A DNA stretch of 64,000 bases from Gimesia fumaroli (GCF_007754425.1 NZ_CP037452.1:7109164-7173163), one strand, 5' to 3'. Shown: positions 13,447 to 24,146, counted from the stretch's first letter. Numbers and translations: made by a program. The notes: a model not told the origin generated them from the letters alone.

Positions 13447-16400
13447 TCAAGCGGGATTTTTTTCCAGCTGTAGATTCAAACCAAGTCCACGAATTTCGTT
13501 GTTCAGCACGTCAAAGCTAGCTGGCGTACCGGCCTCTAATGTATTTTCACCGTTGACCATCGATTCATAAATCTTGGTACGGCCTTCGACATCATCACTC
13601 TTCACTGTCAGCAGTTCCTGCAGAATATAAGCAGCTCCATAAGCTTCCAGTGCCCAGACTTCCATTTCCCCGAATCGCTGACCACCGAACCGGGCTTTAC
13701 CACCCAACGGCTGCTGAGTAATCAGAGAGTAAGGACCTGTCGAACGGGCATGCACTTTGTCATCCACAAGGTGATGCAGCTTCAGCATGTAAATCTGACC
13801 CACTGTTGTTTTCTGTTCGTATGCTTCACCCGTACGACCATCAAACAACTGCGCTTTACCATCCTTAGGCAAACCGGCTGAGTCCAGATACTCGTGAATC
13901 AGTGATTCCATTGCACCGTCAAATACCGGACAAACAGCACGGAAACCATGCTTTTCGGCAGCCCAGCCAAGGTGGGTCTCCAGAATCTGTCCCACATTCA
14001 TACGACTCGGAACCCCCAGCGGATTCAACATGATGTCGATCGGAGTTCCATCTTCCGTAAAAGGCATATCTTCAATCGGTAGAACCTTGGAAATCACCCC
14101 CTTATTCCCGTGACGACCAGCCATTTTGTCACCCACGGAAATCTGACGCTTCGATGCCACATAGACTTTAACCATCTGCAGCACGCCGTTTGGCAATTCT
14201 TCGCCGCGTTTCATACTATTGACACGCTGGTCACAGGTATCAATCACATCTTCCACATTGGACCAGAGATCGTCGATGACCGCACGACAGTCTGCCTTCT
14301 TCTGCGGGCTGCGAATATCCAAGTCATCCAGATGTGACAGAAAATCATGAGCATACTGAGAAATGAATTTGTCTTCAGTAATATCACGAATCTTACGACC
14401 ATCATCGTCAACCAGAGGCTGTCCTAATGCACCTTCAAATGTCTTCAGGAACTCACGGAACTCAGAAGCGATTTCCTGGTCACCTTTTTCCTCAACCTGC
14501 TTGAGTTCTTCGTCGTACTGCTTGCGCTCGTAGTCAGTCAAACTCATGCGGCGGGCAAATTTTTCGGTGTGAATCACGATTCCTTCTACACCACTGGAGG
14601 CCTCTAACGATTCGTTTTTGACATCCTCGCCGGCACGACCAAAGATCGCATGCAGCAGCTTTTCCTCTGGAGTCAGCTCAGCTTTGGCTTTCGGCGAAAC
14701 TTTCCCGACCAGAATATCACCCTGGCGAACACGAGTTCCTACTTTGATAATTCCGTCTTCGCCGATGTGACGCAACGCTTTTTCGCTAACGTTAGGAATA
14801 TCACGCGTGAACTCTTCACGCCCCAGTTTTGTTTCACGAATTTCAACATCAAACTCATCAATGTGAATCGAAGTATATACATCTTCCTTCACCAGACGCT
14901 CTGACAGAATGATCGCGTCTTCAAAGTTGTAACCGTCCCAAGACATGAAGCCTACCAGCACGTTACGACCAAGTGCCAGTAATCCGTCTGATGCAGCAGC
15001 ACTGTTACAAAGGATCTGACCTTTCTTGACTGTATCTCCTACACTGACGGCAGGAGTCTGATTCAAGCAGGTACGCTCGTTGAGGCCTTCATACTTTCGC
15101 AGACGATATTTTTTACCATTAACTTCGACAACATTTCCATCAACGTAAGTCACCTTACCGGCCTTCTCAGCCCGCACAACCATACCCGAGTTCTGAGCCA
15201 CAGCGACTTCCATACCGGTACCCACCAGCGGCGGTTCTGCGATCAATAGAGGCACAGCCTGTCGCTGCATGTTCGACCCCATCAAAGCCCGGTTCGCATC
15301 GTCGTGTTCCAGGAAGGGAATCAGTCCAGCAGAAATCCCCACCATCTGCGCGGGGTCGACATCGATGTAATCGACGTCGCCGCCAGCAATCCAGACCACA
15401 TCGTCACGGAAGCGTGCCATCACACGATCTTCAATAAATTTACCATTTTCAACGGGCGTGTCAGCAGGAGCCACATGGACTTCTGCCTCTTCATCAGCCC
15501 GCATCCAATGCACTTCGTCCGTCAGTTTTCCATTTTTTACTTGACGATAAGGCGTCACCAAAAAGCCGTAATCGTCTACCTTAGAGAAAATACTCAAGCT
15601 GGAAATCAAACCAATGTTGGTACCTTCCGGTGTTTCAATCGGGCAAATTCGTCCGTAGTGAGAAATATGTACGTCGCGGACTTCAAAGCCGGCACGTTTC
15701 CGGTTCAAACCGCCAGGACCTAAGGCACTCAAACGACGTTCGTGAGTTAACATCGAAAGTGGATTCGTCTGGTCGACCACCTGTGACAGTTCGCTACGAC
15801 CAAAGAAGAAGTCAATTGCCGCCGATACACTCTTGGGGTTGATCAGCGTACGAGGCGACATCTCTTCGACATCTTTTTGTGTCATACGCTCCTGCACAGT
15901 TCGACGCAGCTTGAGAAATCCTTTACGAATTTCATCGGAAGCCAACTCATCAATTGTACGCAGACGTCGGTTACCAAGGTTATCGATATCGTCTACATAA
16001 GCAGATCCATCACCAATTCGCAAACGGACCAGGTAACGAATGGAGTTGATAAAGTCTTCCGGACGTAGCGTCATTTCCGTATCGGGCACATCCTGTTTGA
16101 ATTTACGATTGATACGGAAACGCCCCACGCGACCCAACCGATAACGATTGACGTCAAAGAATTTTTCCTTGAACAGATCAACGGCTCGTTCCAACTGCGG
16201 CGGATTCCCCGGACGCAGACGTGAATAAATTCGCAACAATGCTTCTTCGTGAGTTGCGGTAGGATCTTCGGCGATACTTTGCAGAACCAGCAGGTCGTTG
16301 ACTTCCGCAACGATTTCCACTTTTTTCAAACCGGTGTCAACAATTTCGTCAACCAACTCTTCGGTAATCGTTCCACAACAATCCAGAATCACTTCGCCAC

Positions 16401-17163
16401 AACGATCATGTCCGGCTGGATACACGATGTCTTCAGCGACAATTTTGCCGATCAGCTTTTCCAAAGCAGTTGCAGCGGTAATTTTTTCCGACTTGGTTTC
16501 GTAAAAAAGTTTGACCAGATCGGTATCTGATGAGTAATCTTTTGACATGGCACGTAAAAGTGTCATTGCCGAAAACTTACCACTCTGGTCAATTCTCACA
16601 CCCAGAGTATCTTTTTTACCGACTACCAGTTCGATCCAGCTTCCCCGTTCCGGAATTACGCGGCAGGAATATTCCTTCTTCTCACCAGGCTCGGAACTGA
16701 GTACAAAGTCGACGCCGGGAGAACGGTGCAACTGACTGACAATACAGCGTTCGGCACCATTGATGATAAATTCACCACCACCAATCATCACGGGCAAGTC
16801 GCCGAGATAAACTTCCTCTTCAATCGGCTGCTCTTTCACAAGACGCAACCAGACGCGGAAAGGGCGACCGTAGGTCATCCGCAACTGACGACATTCTGTT
16901 GGGGTATAGCGAGGTTTTCCCAACTCATACTTGACGTACTCTAACTGGTACTGCCCCTGATAACTTTCAATGGGAAATACTTCGCGCAAGATTTCCTCAA
17001 GCCCTTGATTCTTTCGCTCACGAGGCGATTTATCAGCCTGAAGAAAACTGGCATAGGAATCTGTCTGAATCTGCGTTAAATCAGACAGGTCAAAACTGTG
17101 TTCAATCTTACCAAAATTTTTGACGGATTGAGTGGGGATCGTTCGCTGTGCTGGAATCGGCAT
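13447..17163 (-). CDS. rpoB: RNA polymerase subunit beta
   Basis: A 1238-residue catalytic subunit of RNA polymerase. The rifampicin-pocket region is at residues 455-481 ([16 protein letters not shown] then [10 protein letters not shown]): the residues matching E. coli Gln513, Asp516, His526, Arg529 and Ser531 are present, but Phe514 and Met515 are both Val. The C-terminal region has the [20 protein letters not shown] motif. It is shorter than the E. coli subunit (1342). The gene is preceded by a 531-nt leader after rplL and followed by rpoC. Confidence 0.97.
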   Translation of the reverse strand: MPIPAQRTIPTQSVKNFGKIEHSFDLSDLTQIQTDSYASFLQADKSPRERKNQGLEEILREVFPIESYQGQYQLEYVKYELGKPRYTPTECRQLRMTYGRPFRVWLRLVKEQPIEEEVYLGDLPVMIGGGEFIINGAERCIVSQLHRSPGVDFVLSSEPGEKKEYSCRVIPERGSWIELVVGKKDTLGVRIDQSGKFSAMTLLRAMSKDYSSDTDLVKLFYETKSEKITAATALEKLIGKIVAEDIVYPAGHDRCGEVILDCCGTITEELVDEIVDTGLKKVEIVAEVNDLLVLQSIAEDPTATHEEALLRIYSRLRPGNPPQLERAVDLFKEKFFDVNRYRLGRVGRFRINRKFKQDVPDTEMTLRPEDFINSIRYLVRLRIGDGSAYVDDIDNLGNRRLRTIDELASDEIRKGFLKLRRTVQERMTQKDVEEMSPRTLINPKSVSAAIDFFFGRSELSQVVDQTNPLSMLTHERRLSALGPGGLNRKRAGFEVRDVHISHYGRICPIETPEGTNIGLISSLSIFSKVDDYGFLVTPYRQVKNGKLTDEVHWMRADEEAEVHVAPADTPVENGKFIEDRVMARFRDDVVWIAGGDVDYIDVDPAQMVGISAGLIPFLEHDDANRALMGSNMQRQAVPLLIAEPPLVGTGMEVAVAQNSGMVVRAEKAGKVTYVDGNVVEVNGKKYRLRKYEGLNERTCLNQTPAVSVGDTVKKGQILCNSAAASDGLLALGRNVLVGFMSWDGYNFEDAIILSERLVKEDVYTSIHIDEFDVEIRETKLGREEFTRDIPNVSEKALRHIGEDGIIKVGTRVRQGDILVGKVSPKAKAELTPEEKLLHAIFGRAGEDVKNESLEASSGVEGIVIHTEKFARRMSLTDYERKQYDEELKQVEEKGDQEIASEFREFLKTFEGALGQPLVDDDGRKIRDITEDKFISQYAHDFLSHLDDLDIRSPQKKADCRAVIDDLWSNVEDVIDTCDQRVNSMKRGEELPNGVLQMVKVYVASKRQISVGDKMAGRHGNKGVISKVLPIEDMPFTEDGTPIDIMLNPLGVPSRMNVGQILETHLGWAAEKHGFRAVCPVFDGAMESLIHEYLDSAGLPKDGKAQLFDGRTGEAYEQKTTVGQIYMLKLHHLVDDKVHARSTGPYSLITQQPLGGKARFGGQRFGEMEVWALEAYGAAYILQELLTVKSDDVEGRTKIYESMVNGENTLEAGTPASFDVLNNEIRGLGLNLQLEKNPA

Positions 17164-17694
17164 TAAGATGATCTTTTCTACTTACCTGGTGCCAGATGTG
17201 GAAATGCCCTGCGTAACTGACAATGTCGAACTGACAGAGCACAAGCCAAGAATAGCGAGGAACAACAGCGCGTACCTCGAGAGAATACAGCCCCGAATGC
17301 TGTATTTAAAGCGGATTGCTCGACTAAATTGAAGCCTGATAAATCGCTCAATACTACTTTGCTATTCAAAAGAGAGTGCAATGAGTCGATTGCTTAGACC
17401 AAAAGGGACTGAAACGATGACTGATCGAAGCAGATAAACTAACGTAAAACATAAAGCAGCGGTACAACATGCAACAAAAAAGCACTCTGAAGAAACAGCT
17501 TCAAATAAAGATTGACGCGCCGGACGCAACAAAGCCGGATGCAGTCAACTGCTTATTCTAGACAGAGTCACAGAACACTTCAATTGCACGCAGAAAAAAA
17601 CCACAAATAAACACCCATACAGGCAGAAGTCAACCTGTGCCAAAAACGAGTTTCGGCACAGGTGAATTCAAGATGGCTTTTTTCTTTTGACAAC
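17164..17694 (-). other. 531-nt rplL-rpoB intergenic leader
   Basis: No gene-like reading frame with family support lies here. The short frames are weak and overlap on opposite strands. The leader contains one strong hairpin at 17633-17663 near the rplL end. In E. coli the same junction carries an attenuator and an RNase III site that lower beta and beta-prime output relative to L7/L12. The length and hairpin here suggest a similar function, but that is inference. Confidence 0.55.
17633..17663 (-). promoter_or_regulatory. Strong hairpin in the rplL-rpoB leader (processing or attenuation site)
   Basis: Read on the minus strand, ACCTGTGCC pairs perfectly with GGCACAGGT, and the helix extends through GAAA/TTTT to about 13 bp with a short loop. 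It starts 31 nt after the rplL stop codon. No T tract follows, so it is not a standard intrinsic terminator. The position matches the RNase III processing site known in E. coli. Confidence 0.55.
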
Positions 17695-18111
17695 TTACTT
17701 CACTTCAGCAGAACCACCTGCTTCTTCAACTTCTTTAGCCAGTGCTTCAGCATCTTCTTTCGAGATACCTTCTTTCAGCGGTTTAGGAGCACCTTCAACC
17801 AGATCTTTTGCTTCTTTCAGACCAAGACCTGTGGCGCCACGAACGACTTTAATCACAGGAATCTTGCTGTCGCCGAATCCGGTCAGAATGACATCAAATT
17901 CGGTCTGCTCTGCAGCAGCTTCTCCACCACCATCGCCACCACCAGGACCAGCAGCCATCATGACAGCGCCACCAGCGGCAGCCTTGATACCATGGACTTC
18001 GTCAAGGTATTCAGCCAATTCTTTAGCCTGGAGCAAAGTCAATCCAGCAATTTTGTCGCCCAGTTCTTTGGTCTCTTCACCAAATTCAGTTGTTGCTTCG
18101 GCTGTCGCCAT
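17695..18111 (-). CDS. rplL: Ribosomal protein L7/L12
   Basis: A 138-residue acidic stalk protein that recruits translational GTPases. The N-terminal dimerisation domain ([19 protein letters not shown]) is followed by an Ala/Gly-rich hinge (residues ~46-68) and the C-terminal domain with [20 protein letters not shown] and [12 protein letters not shown]. The start at 18111 has AAAGGAAAGAG upstream; the frame extends further but without conservation. The hinge is longer than in E. coli (total 121 residues). Confidence 0.96.
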   Translation of the reverse strand: MATAEATTEFGEETKELGDKIAGLTLLQAKELAEYLDEVHGIKAAAGGAVMMAAGPGGGDGGGEAAAEQTEFDVILTGFGDSKIPVIKVVRGATGLGLKEAKDLVEGAPKPLKEGISKEDAEALAKEVEEAGGSAEVK

Positions 18112-18246
18112 CTTCTCTTTCCTTTCGCACGAATGCGTAAAATAAAATCTCTCAATAGTGTAAATCAAATCAACGCTGCATTGCCTCAGCAGCAGTTGCT
18201 ACAAATTTCAAGACACAAACCACAAGCCTTGAAACGGGTCAACGAC

Positions 18247-18765
18247 TTATGACTCATCCCCTTCAGAGATTGTCTTAATCTGCCCGGCAAGTGTCCCGCC
18301 GGGACCTTTGATTGCCCCTGCTAATTGTGCACCAGGTCCGAGGATCCGGGAGACAATTTCGCCAATCAATTCCATTCGACCAGGGCTCTTACTTAGTTTT
18401 GTCACATCATCTGACGTAAGTGCAGTTCCTTCTGTTGAACCACCTTTGATTGCCAGATTTTCGATATCCGAAGCCCATTTCGACATCTCTTTGGAGAGAG
18501 CGACAATATCCTCACCACCCCACACGAGTGTCGAAGGCCCCTTCAAGACCTCTTCCAGACCTTCTACGCCAGCATTGGCAAAAGCACGACGGGCCAGAGA
18601 ATTCTTCACCGTCAGAGTCGAAATCCCCTTTTCCTGCAGCTTAATACGAAAGCCGTTATCGGTAATCGCATCCAGTTTTGCAGAATCCACAACAACGAAA
18701 TCTCGAACTTCGCCAATCTGGGATTCGATCTCCGAGATGATCAGTTCTTTTACAAATTTACTCAT
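18247..18765 (-). CDS. rplJ: Ribosomal protein L10
   Basis: A 172-residue base protein of the L7/L12 stalk. It starts MSKFVKELIISEIES and has VVVDSAKLDAITDNGFRIKL followed by LTVKNSLARRAF, the rRNA-binding region typical of L10. The C-terminal helix that binds L12 dimers follows GPGAQLAGAIKGPGGTLAGQ. It lies 84 nt after rplA and 135 nt before rplL. In E. coli L10 with L12 represses this operon; no leader structure was resolved here. Confidence 0.93.
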   Translation of the reverse strand: MSKFVKELIISEIESQIGEVRDFVVVDSAKLDAITDNGFRIKLQEKGISTLTVKNSLARRAFANAGVEGLEEVLKGPSTLVWGGEDIVALSKEMSKWASDIENLAIKGGSTEGTALTSDDVTKLSKSPGRMELIGEIVSRILGPGAQLAGAIKGPGGTLAGQIKTISEGDES

Positions 18766-18849
18766 TAGATCTCTTCCAGCTCAATAAACGCCGAAAACAG
18801 TTATTAGCTAATATTTTTGGCTACAAATACAATCAGAGTGAATACGATA

Positions 18850-19554
18850 TTAAAGTGCGATTCCGATTCCGGGGCTCATCGTTGACGAAATTGCAATATT
18901 TCGCACATAAGCGCCTTTCACAGAAGAAGGACGCAACGATTCCAGATACTTTAACATCGCCTCGATATTTTCTACCAGCTGACCGGCTTCGAACGAGAGC
19001 TTTCCAACACGGCAGTGCACATTGCCGCCGGCGTCAACTCGAAACTCAACCTTACCAGCCTTATAATCTTTCACAGCACCTGCTACATCTTGTGTCACAG
19101 TTCCAGCACGCGGCGATGGCATCAAACCTCGCGGCCCCAGAACACGACCTAATGGACCAACCACACCCATCATGTCTGGCGTTGCAATCGCGACATCGAA
19201 ATCAAGCCAGCCACCTTTGACCTTATCTGCCAGATCTTTTCCACCCGCGGCATCAGCACCAGCTGCTTCGGCTGCTTCCAAGCTTGCCCCTTGGGCAAAC
19301 ACAACAACACGCTGTGTTTTGCCAATCCCGTGCGGCAGATTGATTGAACCACGGACCAACTGATCCGCCTGGCGAGGATCCACTCCCAGTCGCACAGCCA
19401 ACTCAACAGTCTGGTCCATCTTAACCGGCTTAATAGCAGCAGGCAGGTCGGCCTCCAGAGACTTCAACGCCCCTACAGCCTCTTCCAGACTTGCAGAACT
19501 GAGCCCAGCCAGCTTTTCATTGTAAAACTTGGTTCGCTTGGATTGTTTTCCCAT
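18850..19554 (-). CDS. rplA: Ribosomal protein L1
   Basis: A 234-residue mobile L1-stalk protein that contacts E-site tRNA. Visible family motifs include [40 protein letters not shown] and, near the end, [21 protein letters not shown]. Length is normal. It lies between rplK and rplJ as in most bacteria, with gaps of 82 and 84 nt. Confidence 0.96.
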   Translation of the reverse strand: MGKQSKRTKFYNEKLAGLSSASLEEAVGALKSLEADLPAAIKPVKMDQTVELAVRLGVDPRQADQLVRGSINLPHGIGKTQRVVVFAQGASLEAAEAAGADAAGGKDLADKVKGGWLDFDVAIATPDMMGVVGPLGRVLGPRGLMPSPRAGTVTQDVAGAVKDYKAGKVEFRVDAGGNVHCRVGKLSFEAGQLVENIEAMLKYLESLRPSSVKGAYVRNIAISSTMSPGIGIAL

Positions 19555-19636
19555 GACTCTCTATCCGAATAACGTTTTTGTTTATTTAATATTGCCTGAC
19601 ACTAATCGTAATAACCGCCCCTTTTAGGGCTAACGA

Positions 19637-20062
19637 TTATTTTTCGACTTCGAGACCCATGCTGCGAGCGGTACCGGCAATAATCTTGGCAGCCTGGTCA
19701 AGATCAGGAGCATTCAGATCTTCAAACTTGGTCTTGGCAATTTCTTTCAATTGATCAACGGTCACTTTCCCTACTTTATTCTTCTTGGGATTCCCTGACC
19801 CTTTCGCAATCTGAGCTGCCTGCTTCAACAGAACAGCAGCGGGAGGACTCTTCAGAATAAAATCAAAAGAGCGATCATTGAAAACGCTGATCACAACTGG
19901 AACAGTCGTGCCAGCCATATCTTTTGTACGATCATTAAACTGCTGTACAAACTGACCGATATTCACGCCGTGTGGACCAAGTGCCGTACCTACAGGAGGA
20001 GCGGGAGTTGCCTGACCACCGGGAATCTGAACCTTAACTTCTGCAACAAGCTGCTTAGCCAT
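19637..20062 (-). CDS. rplK: Ribosomal protein L11
   Basis: A 141-residue protein, exactly the usual L11 length with the start at 20062 ([16 protein letters not shown]). The N-terminal [19 protein letters not shown] loop binds thiostrepton-type antibiotics and release or elongation factors in other bacteria. The C-terminal rRNA-binding domain ends [14 protein letters not shown] Met five codons upstream is in frame but outside the family alignment. It follows nusG by 68 nt. Confidence 0.96.
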   Translation of the reverse strand: MAKQLVAEVKVQIPGGQATPAPPVGTALGPHGVNIGQFVQQFNDRTKDMAGTTVPVVISVFNDRSFDFILKSPPAAVLLKQAAQIAKGSGNPKKNKVGKVTVDQLKEIAKTKFEDLNAPDLDQAAKIIAGTARSMGLEVEK

Positions 20063-20130
20063 TTGACCGACTTTCAAAACACTTTATAAACACGTGAATC
20101 AATATTTTTACGTTAAGCCTGAAAGACTCA

Positions 20131-20715
20131 CTAGACCTTTTCAATCTGCCAGTACTCTAACTCCGTCGGAGTGGGTCGACTGAAAATCTCAATCAGAACA
20201 GTCACCTTACCACTGGCTTCATCAATGTTGTCGATCGTACCCTCAAATCCCTCAAAAGTACCATCTTTAATTTTGACAACATCGCCGGTCTGAAAATCTA
20301 ACTTAATCTTAACAGGAGTTTCTTCCTTGGTCTCTTCCCGGCCCAGCATGCGAGCAATTTCATGCTCCTGCATGGGAATCGGCTTACCTGCCGCCCCGGT
20401 GAAATCTCCTACTCCATTCGTGGATCGAACCAGGTACCAGCTGTCATCATTCAGTTCGACCTGAATCATGAGATAGCCGGGATAAAGCTTTCGCTCAAAA
20501 ACCCGTTTCTTACCACCCTTTGTCTCAACAACCTTCTCAGTCGGGATAATAATTTCACCGAAAAATTCTTCCAGACCGTCTCTCTTAATTCCTCTCAGCA
20601 AAGCTTCCCGAATTGATTTCTCCCGGTTACTCTGCACTTTCAACACATACCAAAGGCGTTTTTCAGAGCCCTCTGGATTTTCAGAGGCAAGTTCAGAACC
20701 CGAATCATTACTCAT
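20131..20715 (-). CDS. nusG: Transcription termination/antitermination factor NusG
   Basis: A 194-residue protein with the NGN domain ([21 protein letters not shown], then [22 protein letters not shown]) and a C-terminal KOW domain ([21 protein letters not shown]). NusG links RNA polymerase to the ribosome and Rho. The first ~18 residues are a polar extension before the NGN domain. It lies between secE and rplK, the normal bacterial context. Confidence 0.95.
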   Translation of the reverse strand: MSNDSGSELASENPEGSEKRLWYVLKVQSNREKSIREALLRGIKRDGLEEFFGEIIIPTEKVVETKGGKKRVFERKLYPGYLMIQVELNDDSWYLVRSTNGVGDFTGAAGKPIPMQEHEIARMLGREETKEETPVKIKLDFQTGDVVKIKDGTFEGFEGTIDNIDEASGKVTVLIEIFSRPTPTELEYWQIEKV

Positions 20716-20889
20716 GAGACACCTTCAAACAGGAACCGTCACATACGGACACCTGATTTTTACCCTGAATCTACAACAAAAGAGACTTCTAAAAGCCGGA
20801 ATCGCCCATAATGAGCAGGAATAACAATTTATTCAAGAAGCAGAGATCAAAAAATCTCTGTTATCTACTGAATGCTGGGCCGCGCTTCT

Positions 20890-21321
20890 TTAAATCTGCA
20901 AAAAACCGATTGTCTTGAAGATCAGCTGCCAGAGCATATCGTACGCCAGCAACAGAAACGACAGAAAAAACATCAACACAATTACCACGGCCGTCGACCG
21001 CCATAACTGATCCCAGGTTGCCCATGTCACTTTACTGATTTCAGCTTCAACAGAAATCAGGAAGTCAGCAAAGCGAGGAAAATTCACAACCCGATAGGCC
21101 AACCATGTCGAAATCACCACAACTGAAACCGCAATCCCTTTTTGCATCCCGGCGGACATTCCCAGCGGCAAAACATTATAAAGAGAATAGGCACCAAAAA
21201 TAGCAATTGCGACCAGACCGATTGCCGTCAACTGACGTACAAGCCGCCCCTGGTTTCTTTTATATAAACCACCACTTACCAAAGTGGCGGAAAACGCTTG
21301 TCCTGTCTTGGATTTAGCCAT
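20890..21321 (-). CDS. secE: Protein translocase subunit SecE
   Basis: A 143-residue inner-membrane subunit of SecYEG. The conserved cytoplasmic amphipathic helix and last membrane segment are seen in EAEISKVTWATWDQLWRST followed by VVIVLMFFLSFLLLAYDML. Two more hydrophobic segments precede it (about residues 33-52 and 60-80), giving a three-helix form like E. coli SecE rather than the short single-helix type. Position before nusG supports the call. Confidence 0.92.
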   Translation of the reverse strand: MAKSKTGQAFSATLVSGGLYKRNQGRLVRQLTAIGLVAIAIFGAYSLYNVLPLGMSAGMQKGIAVSVVVISTWLAYRVVNFPRFADFLISVEAEISKVTWATWDQLWRSTAVVIVLMFFLSFLLLAYDMLWQLIFKTIGFLQI

Positions 21322-21451
21322 TAGACCAATTTACTAAATGATAAAAAGAACAGAAGCGAACTCAAAAATCGCAAACCTGCCGTAAAATCAAGATGAAAGA
21401 GCCAGAGGCAACAACCTCACAACAGCCCTCGCAGCAGATGCAACACAAAAA

Positions 21452-21524
21452 CACGGGCGGAGGGACTTGAACCCCCAACCGCTGGATTTGGAATCCAGTG
21501 CTCTGCCAATTGAGCTACACCCGT
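21452..21524 (-). tRNA. tRNA-Trp (anticodon CCA)
   Basis: A 73-nt cloverleaf on the minus strand. The acceptor 5' arm ACGGGTG pairs with CGCCCGT with one G-T pair; the anticodon stem CTGGA/TCCAG encloses TTCCAAA, giving CCA; the T arm GGGGG-TTCAAGT-CCCTC is intact. CCA is not encoded. It sits between rpmG and secE, where many bacteria also place tRNA-Trp. Confidence 0.96.
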
Positions 21525-21610
21525 TCAACATTATGAACCGACCAAACATTTTGACCACCGGAAGCAACTCAAAGACCTGACACCAGTCACAAAATCCAGG
21601 CCAGCAGAAC

Positions 21611-21766
21611 CTACTTCTTGCGAGACTCTTTATGCAATGTATGCTTTCGCAACTTGGGACAGTATTTCATCAGTGAAAGCCGCTCCGTGCCACGAGTCTC
21701 CTTACTGACCCGATAATTTCGCATTCCGGTCTCAGTACATTCTAACCAAACATATTCACGTGCCAT
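21611..21766 (-). CDS. rpmG: Ribosomal protein L33, half-degenerate zinc ribbon
   Basis: A 51-residue 50S protein found by direct translation. It starts MAREYVWLECTETGMRNY and ends KYCPKLRKHTLHKESRKK, the classical L33 pattern. L33 of the zinc type has two CxxC knuckles; here each keeps only its first Cys (Cys10 and Cys36), with Thr and Leu at the second positions. A complete four-cysteine zinc site is therefore absent. It lies between tuf and tRNA-Trp, a common placement. Confidence 0.93.
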   Translation of the reverse strand: MAREYVWLECTETGMRNYRVSKETRGTERLSLMKYCPKLRKHTLHKESRKK

Positions 21767-21820
21767 AACAGCCCTCGGTCCCAACGGACAAACAGTACAA
21801 CAAACCTACTATAACTTTAA

Positions 21821-21854
21821 GGTGTCCACTCCGGCATCAGCCAGAGTGGACACC
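21821..21854 (-). promoter_or_regulatory. 11-bp hairpin between tuf and rpmG
   Basis: GGTGTCCACTC pairs perfectly with GAGTGGACACC across a 12-nt loop. On the minus strand it begins 31 nt after the tuf stop codon and is followed by TTAAAGTTATAG, which is not a full T tract. It may be a weak terminator, an attenuator limiting read-through from tuf, or an RNase-resistant 3' end. Confidence 0.5.
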
Positions 21855-21884
21855 ATATAAATCACAAAAAGCAGCGTCTCTTAA

Positions 21885-23081
21885 CTACTCAACAATCTTG
21901 GTAACAACACCAGAACCAACGGTACGACCACCTTCACGAATCGCGAAACGGCTACCTTCTGACATAGCGATTGGCTTACCAAGCTCAACTTCAACTTCCA
22001 CGTTATCACCAGGCATACACATCTCTGCACCACCCAGCAATGTTGTAGAACCAGTCACGTCAGTTGTACGGAAGTAGAACTGAGGACGGTAACCGTTGAA
22101 GAACGGAGTATGACGACCACCTTCTTCTTTACTCAGGACGTAAACCTGACCTTCGAACTTGGTGTGCGGAGGAATGGATCCGGGAGCAGCCAATACCTGA
22201 CCACGCTCCACGTCTTCCTTCTTGGTACCACGCAGAAGAATACCTACGTTGTCACCAGCCAGACCTTCATTCAAAGTTTTCTGGAACATTTCCACGCCGG
22301 TACAAGTCGTTTCCTGCGTATCACGCAGACCAACGATCTCTACCTTGTCACCAACAGTAATCTTACCCTGCTCGATACGGCCAGTTACCACTGTACCACG
22401 GCCAGCGATGGAGAACACATCTTCAATCGCCATCAGGAACGCCTTATCCGCTTCACGCTCTGGAGCAGCAATGTCTGCATCGAGAGCATCCATCAGATTA
22501 CCAATACAGGCGTTGTATTCTGGGTCAGCAGGATTATCGAGTGCACCCTTCGCATTTCCACGTACGATGGTAATGTCATCGCCTGGGAAACCATACTTGG
22601 TCAGCAACTCGCGAATTTCCATTTCAACCAGTTCGAGCAATTCTTCATCGTCGACCAAGTCACACTTATTCAGAAAGACGACCAGAGAAGGCACATCCAC
22701 CTGACGAGCCAACAGAATGTGCTCACGCGTCTGAGGCATCGGGCCGTCAGCAGCAGAAACCACCAGAATGGCACCATCCATCTGGGCAGCACCGGTGATC
22801 ATGTTCTTGATATAGTCAGCGTGACCAGGACAGTCGATGTGAGCGTAGTGACGAGTTTCGCTTTCGTACTCCACGTGACTCACTGCAATTGTCACAGTCT
22901 TGGTATCGTCACGAACGGTCCCCCCCTTCGCAACATCAGCATAACTCTTCATCTGGGCAAGACCCTTCTCACTTTGCACTGCCAGCAAAGCGGTTGTCAG
23001 GGTTGTCTTACCATGGTCGATGTGTCCAATCGTACCTACGTTTACGTGCGGCTTTGTTCGCTCAAAGACTTCCTTAGCCAT
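21885..23081 (-). CDS. tuf: Translation elongation factor Tu
   Basis: A 398-residue GTPase that carries aminoacyl-tRNA to the ribosome. G motifs are [22 protein letters not shown] and NKCD; domains II and III follow with [13 protein letters not shown] and a C-terminal [16 protein letters not shown]. Length is normal. It is directly downstream of four tRNA genes, the same arrangement as E. coli tufB, and is the only tuf in the window because the usual copy beside fusA is absent. Confidence 0.98.
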   Translation of the reverse strand: MAKEVFERTKPHVNVGTIGHIDHGKTTLTTALLAVQSEKGLAQMKSYADVAKGGTVRDDTKTVTIAVSHVEYESETRHYAHIDCPGHADYIKNMITGAAQMDGAILVVSAADGPMPQTREHILLARQVDVPSLVVFLNKCDLVDDEELLELVEMEIRELLTKYGFPGDDITIVRGNAKGALDNPADPEYNACIGNLMDALDADIAAPEREADKAFLMAIEDVFSIAGRGTVVTGRIEQGKITVGDKVEIVGLRDTQETTCTGVEMFQKTLNEGLAGDNVGILLRGTKKEDVERGQVLAAPGSIPPHTKFEGQVYVLSKEEGGRHTPFFNGYRPQFYFRTTDVTGSTTLLGGAEMCMPGDNVEVEVELGKPIAMSEGSRFAIREGGRTVGSGVVTKIVE

Positions 23082-23227
23082 CTCTCTTTAAAACCCCTTT
23101 TTCAGGCCTGGCACACAACCAAACCCAAACAATAAAACCAACAAAACAAATAGCGAGGTAAAAACAGGAGTCACCCCTCGCACGCAAGAGGCACACACCT
23201 CCTGAAAACCACATTTTAATTCTCTCA

Positions 23228-23304
<77 letters not shown>

Positions 23305-23344
23305 ATTTTCTGTCTTTTAACAACAAAACATGTTTATATCAAAA

Positions 23345-23415
23345 AGCGGGTGAAGGGAATCGAACCCTCACAACCAGCTTGGAAGGCTGGGGCTCTACCA
23401 TTGAGCTACACCCGC
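23345..23415 (-). tRNA. tRNA-Gly (anticodon TCC)
   Basis: 71 nt. The acceptor arm GCGGGTG pairs with CACCCGC; the anticodon stem CCAGC/GCTGG encloses CTTCCAA, giving TCC; the T arm GAGGG-TTCGATT-CCCTT is present with one G-T pair. It is third in the tRNA block. Confidence 0.96.
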
Positions 23416-23449
23416 AAAACCGTGACTCAGTCAACTTTCCAACCTCAAG

Positions 23450-23531
<82 letters not shown>

Positions 23532-23616
23532 TCCCAACCAGCCGAAGCTGGATATCATAAGCCGTTCACTGAACCCACTTTAAACAAAAAGAAGGGCTCA
23601 GAACTCCAGGCTAAAG

Positions 23617-23689
23617 AGCTAGCGGTGGGAATCGAACCCACAACCTTCGGTTTACAAAACCGATGCTCTGCCGATTGAGCTACGCTAGC
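23617..23689 (-). tRNA. tRNA-Thr (anticodon TGT)
   Basis: 73 nt. The acceptor arm GCTAGCG/CGCTAGC is perfect; the anticodon stem TCGGT/ACCGA encloses TTTGTAA, giving TGT; the T arm GTGGG-TTCGATT-CCCAC is intact. It is the first gene of the tRNA-tuf transcript. Confidence 0.96.
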
Positions 23690-24057
23690 CTGTCAAACTA
23701 AAACTAAGCTAGCAGGCTTCAAGCCTCATGCAACCTGAACGACTCGCTTGGCTAAAGAGGTACTTTCCCCGCCGAAACTCAGTAAGCAGCTCAATATAGC
23801 AATCAGGCACTTGCTTGCAAGTGTGAACGACTGGCTGATTCCAAAAAATGTTATCTTTTCTTAATGCTGTATGCCTATGTGGTCTTTGATTTTCCATCTC
23901 AACGCAGTCTGTTTTCCATCATAGAGAAGGCTGATTTCGTCTACATGAGTGATAAGACACAATTTCTGCCTCTAAGTTCAAGAAAACCAACAACAAAAGC
24001 AGCATTCACCCAAGCCACCGATTCACAACAGTAAAGATCGGTATTCAGGGAAGTCAC
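23690..24057 (-). other. Upstream region of the tRNA-tuf cluster
   Basis: About 370 nt between the sigma-factor terminator and the first tRNA gene. A short minus-strand reading frame (23709-23897) has no recognisable domain and is probably not a gene. The region most likely holds the promoter(s) for the tRNA-tuf transcript; one candidate is listed separately. Confidence 0.5.
23793..23820 (-). promoter_or_regulatory. Candidate sigma-70 promoter for the tRNA-tuf cluster
   Basis: On the minus strand a -35-like TTGCAA (4 of 6 consensus matches) is separated by 16 nt from a -10-like TATATT (5 of 6). Transcription would start near 23786, about 97 nt before tRNA-Thr(TGT). The spacing is good, but planctomycete promoters are not well defined, so this is a suggestion. 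Confidence 0.35.
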
Positions 24058-24093
24058 AAAAAAACAGGCATGGCTCTGTGAACCATGCCTGTT
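24058..24093 (-). terminator. Rho-independent terminator of the sigma-factor gene
   Basis: Minus strand: AACAGGCATGG pairs perfectly with CCATGCCTGTT (11 bp) over a 9-nt loop, followed directly by a run of T residues. It is preceded by a second hairpin at 24114-24134, so two structures stand between the sigma gene and the tRNA block. Confidence 0.88.
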
Positions 24094-24113
24094 CAAGGGG
24101 AGAACTCACTAAT

Positions 24114-24134
24114 AAGACCGGAAAAACCGGTCTT
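24114..24134 (-). repeat. Palindromic hairpin just after the sigma-factor stop
   Basis: AAGACCGG and CCGGTCTT form a perfect 8-bp stem with an AAAAA loop (TTTTT on the transcribed strand). It lies 13 nt past the stop codon, directly ahead of the main terminator. It could stabilise the mRNA 3' end or assist termination. Confidence 0.5.
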
Positions 24135-24146
24135 GATCAGCCTGAT

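Noticed and set aside
17880-17990. Gly/Ala-rich stretch in rplL as a tandem repeat
   Set aside because: It is the flexible hinge of L7/L12 and shows no regular repeat unit.
22110-23135. Long open frame (341 codons) on the plus strand opposite tuf
   Set aside because: It is the mirror of the highly biased tuf coding sequence, has no recognisable domain, and tuf on the minus strand is certain.
23709-23897. 62-codon minus-strand frame between the sigma gene and the tRNA block
   Set aside because: No domain, no clear ribosome site, and it overlaps the best promoter candidate for the tRNA-tuf transcript.
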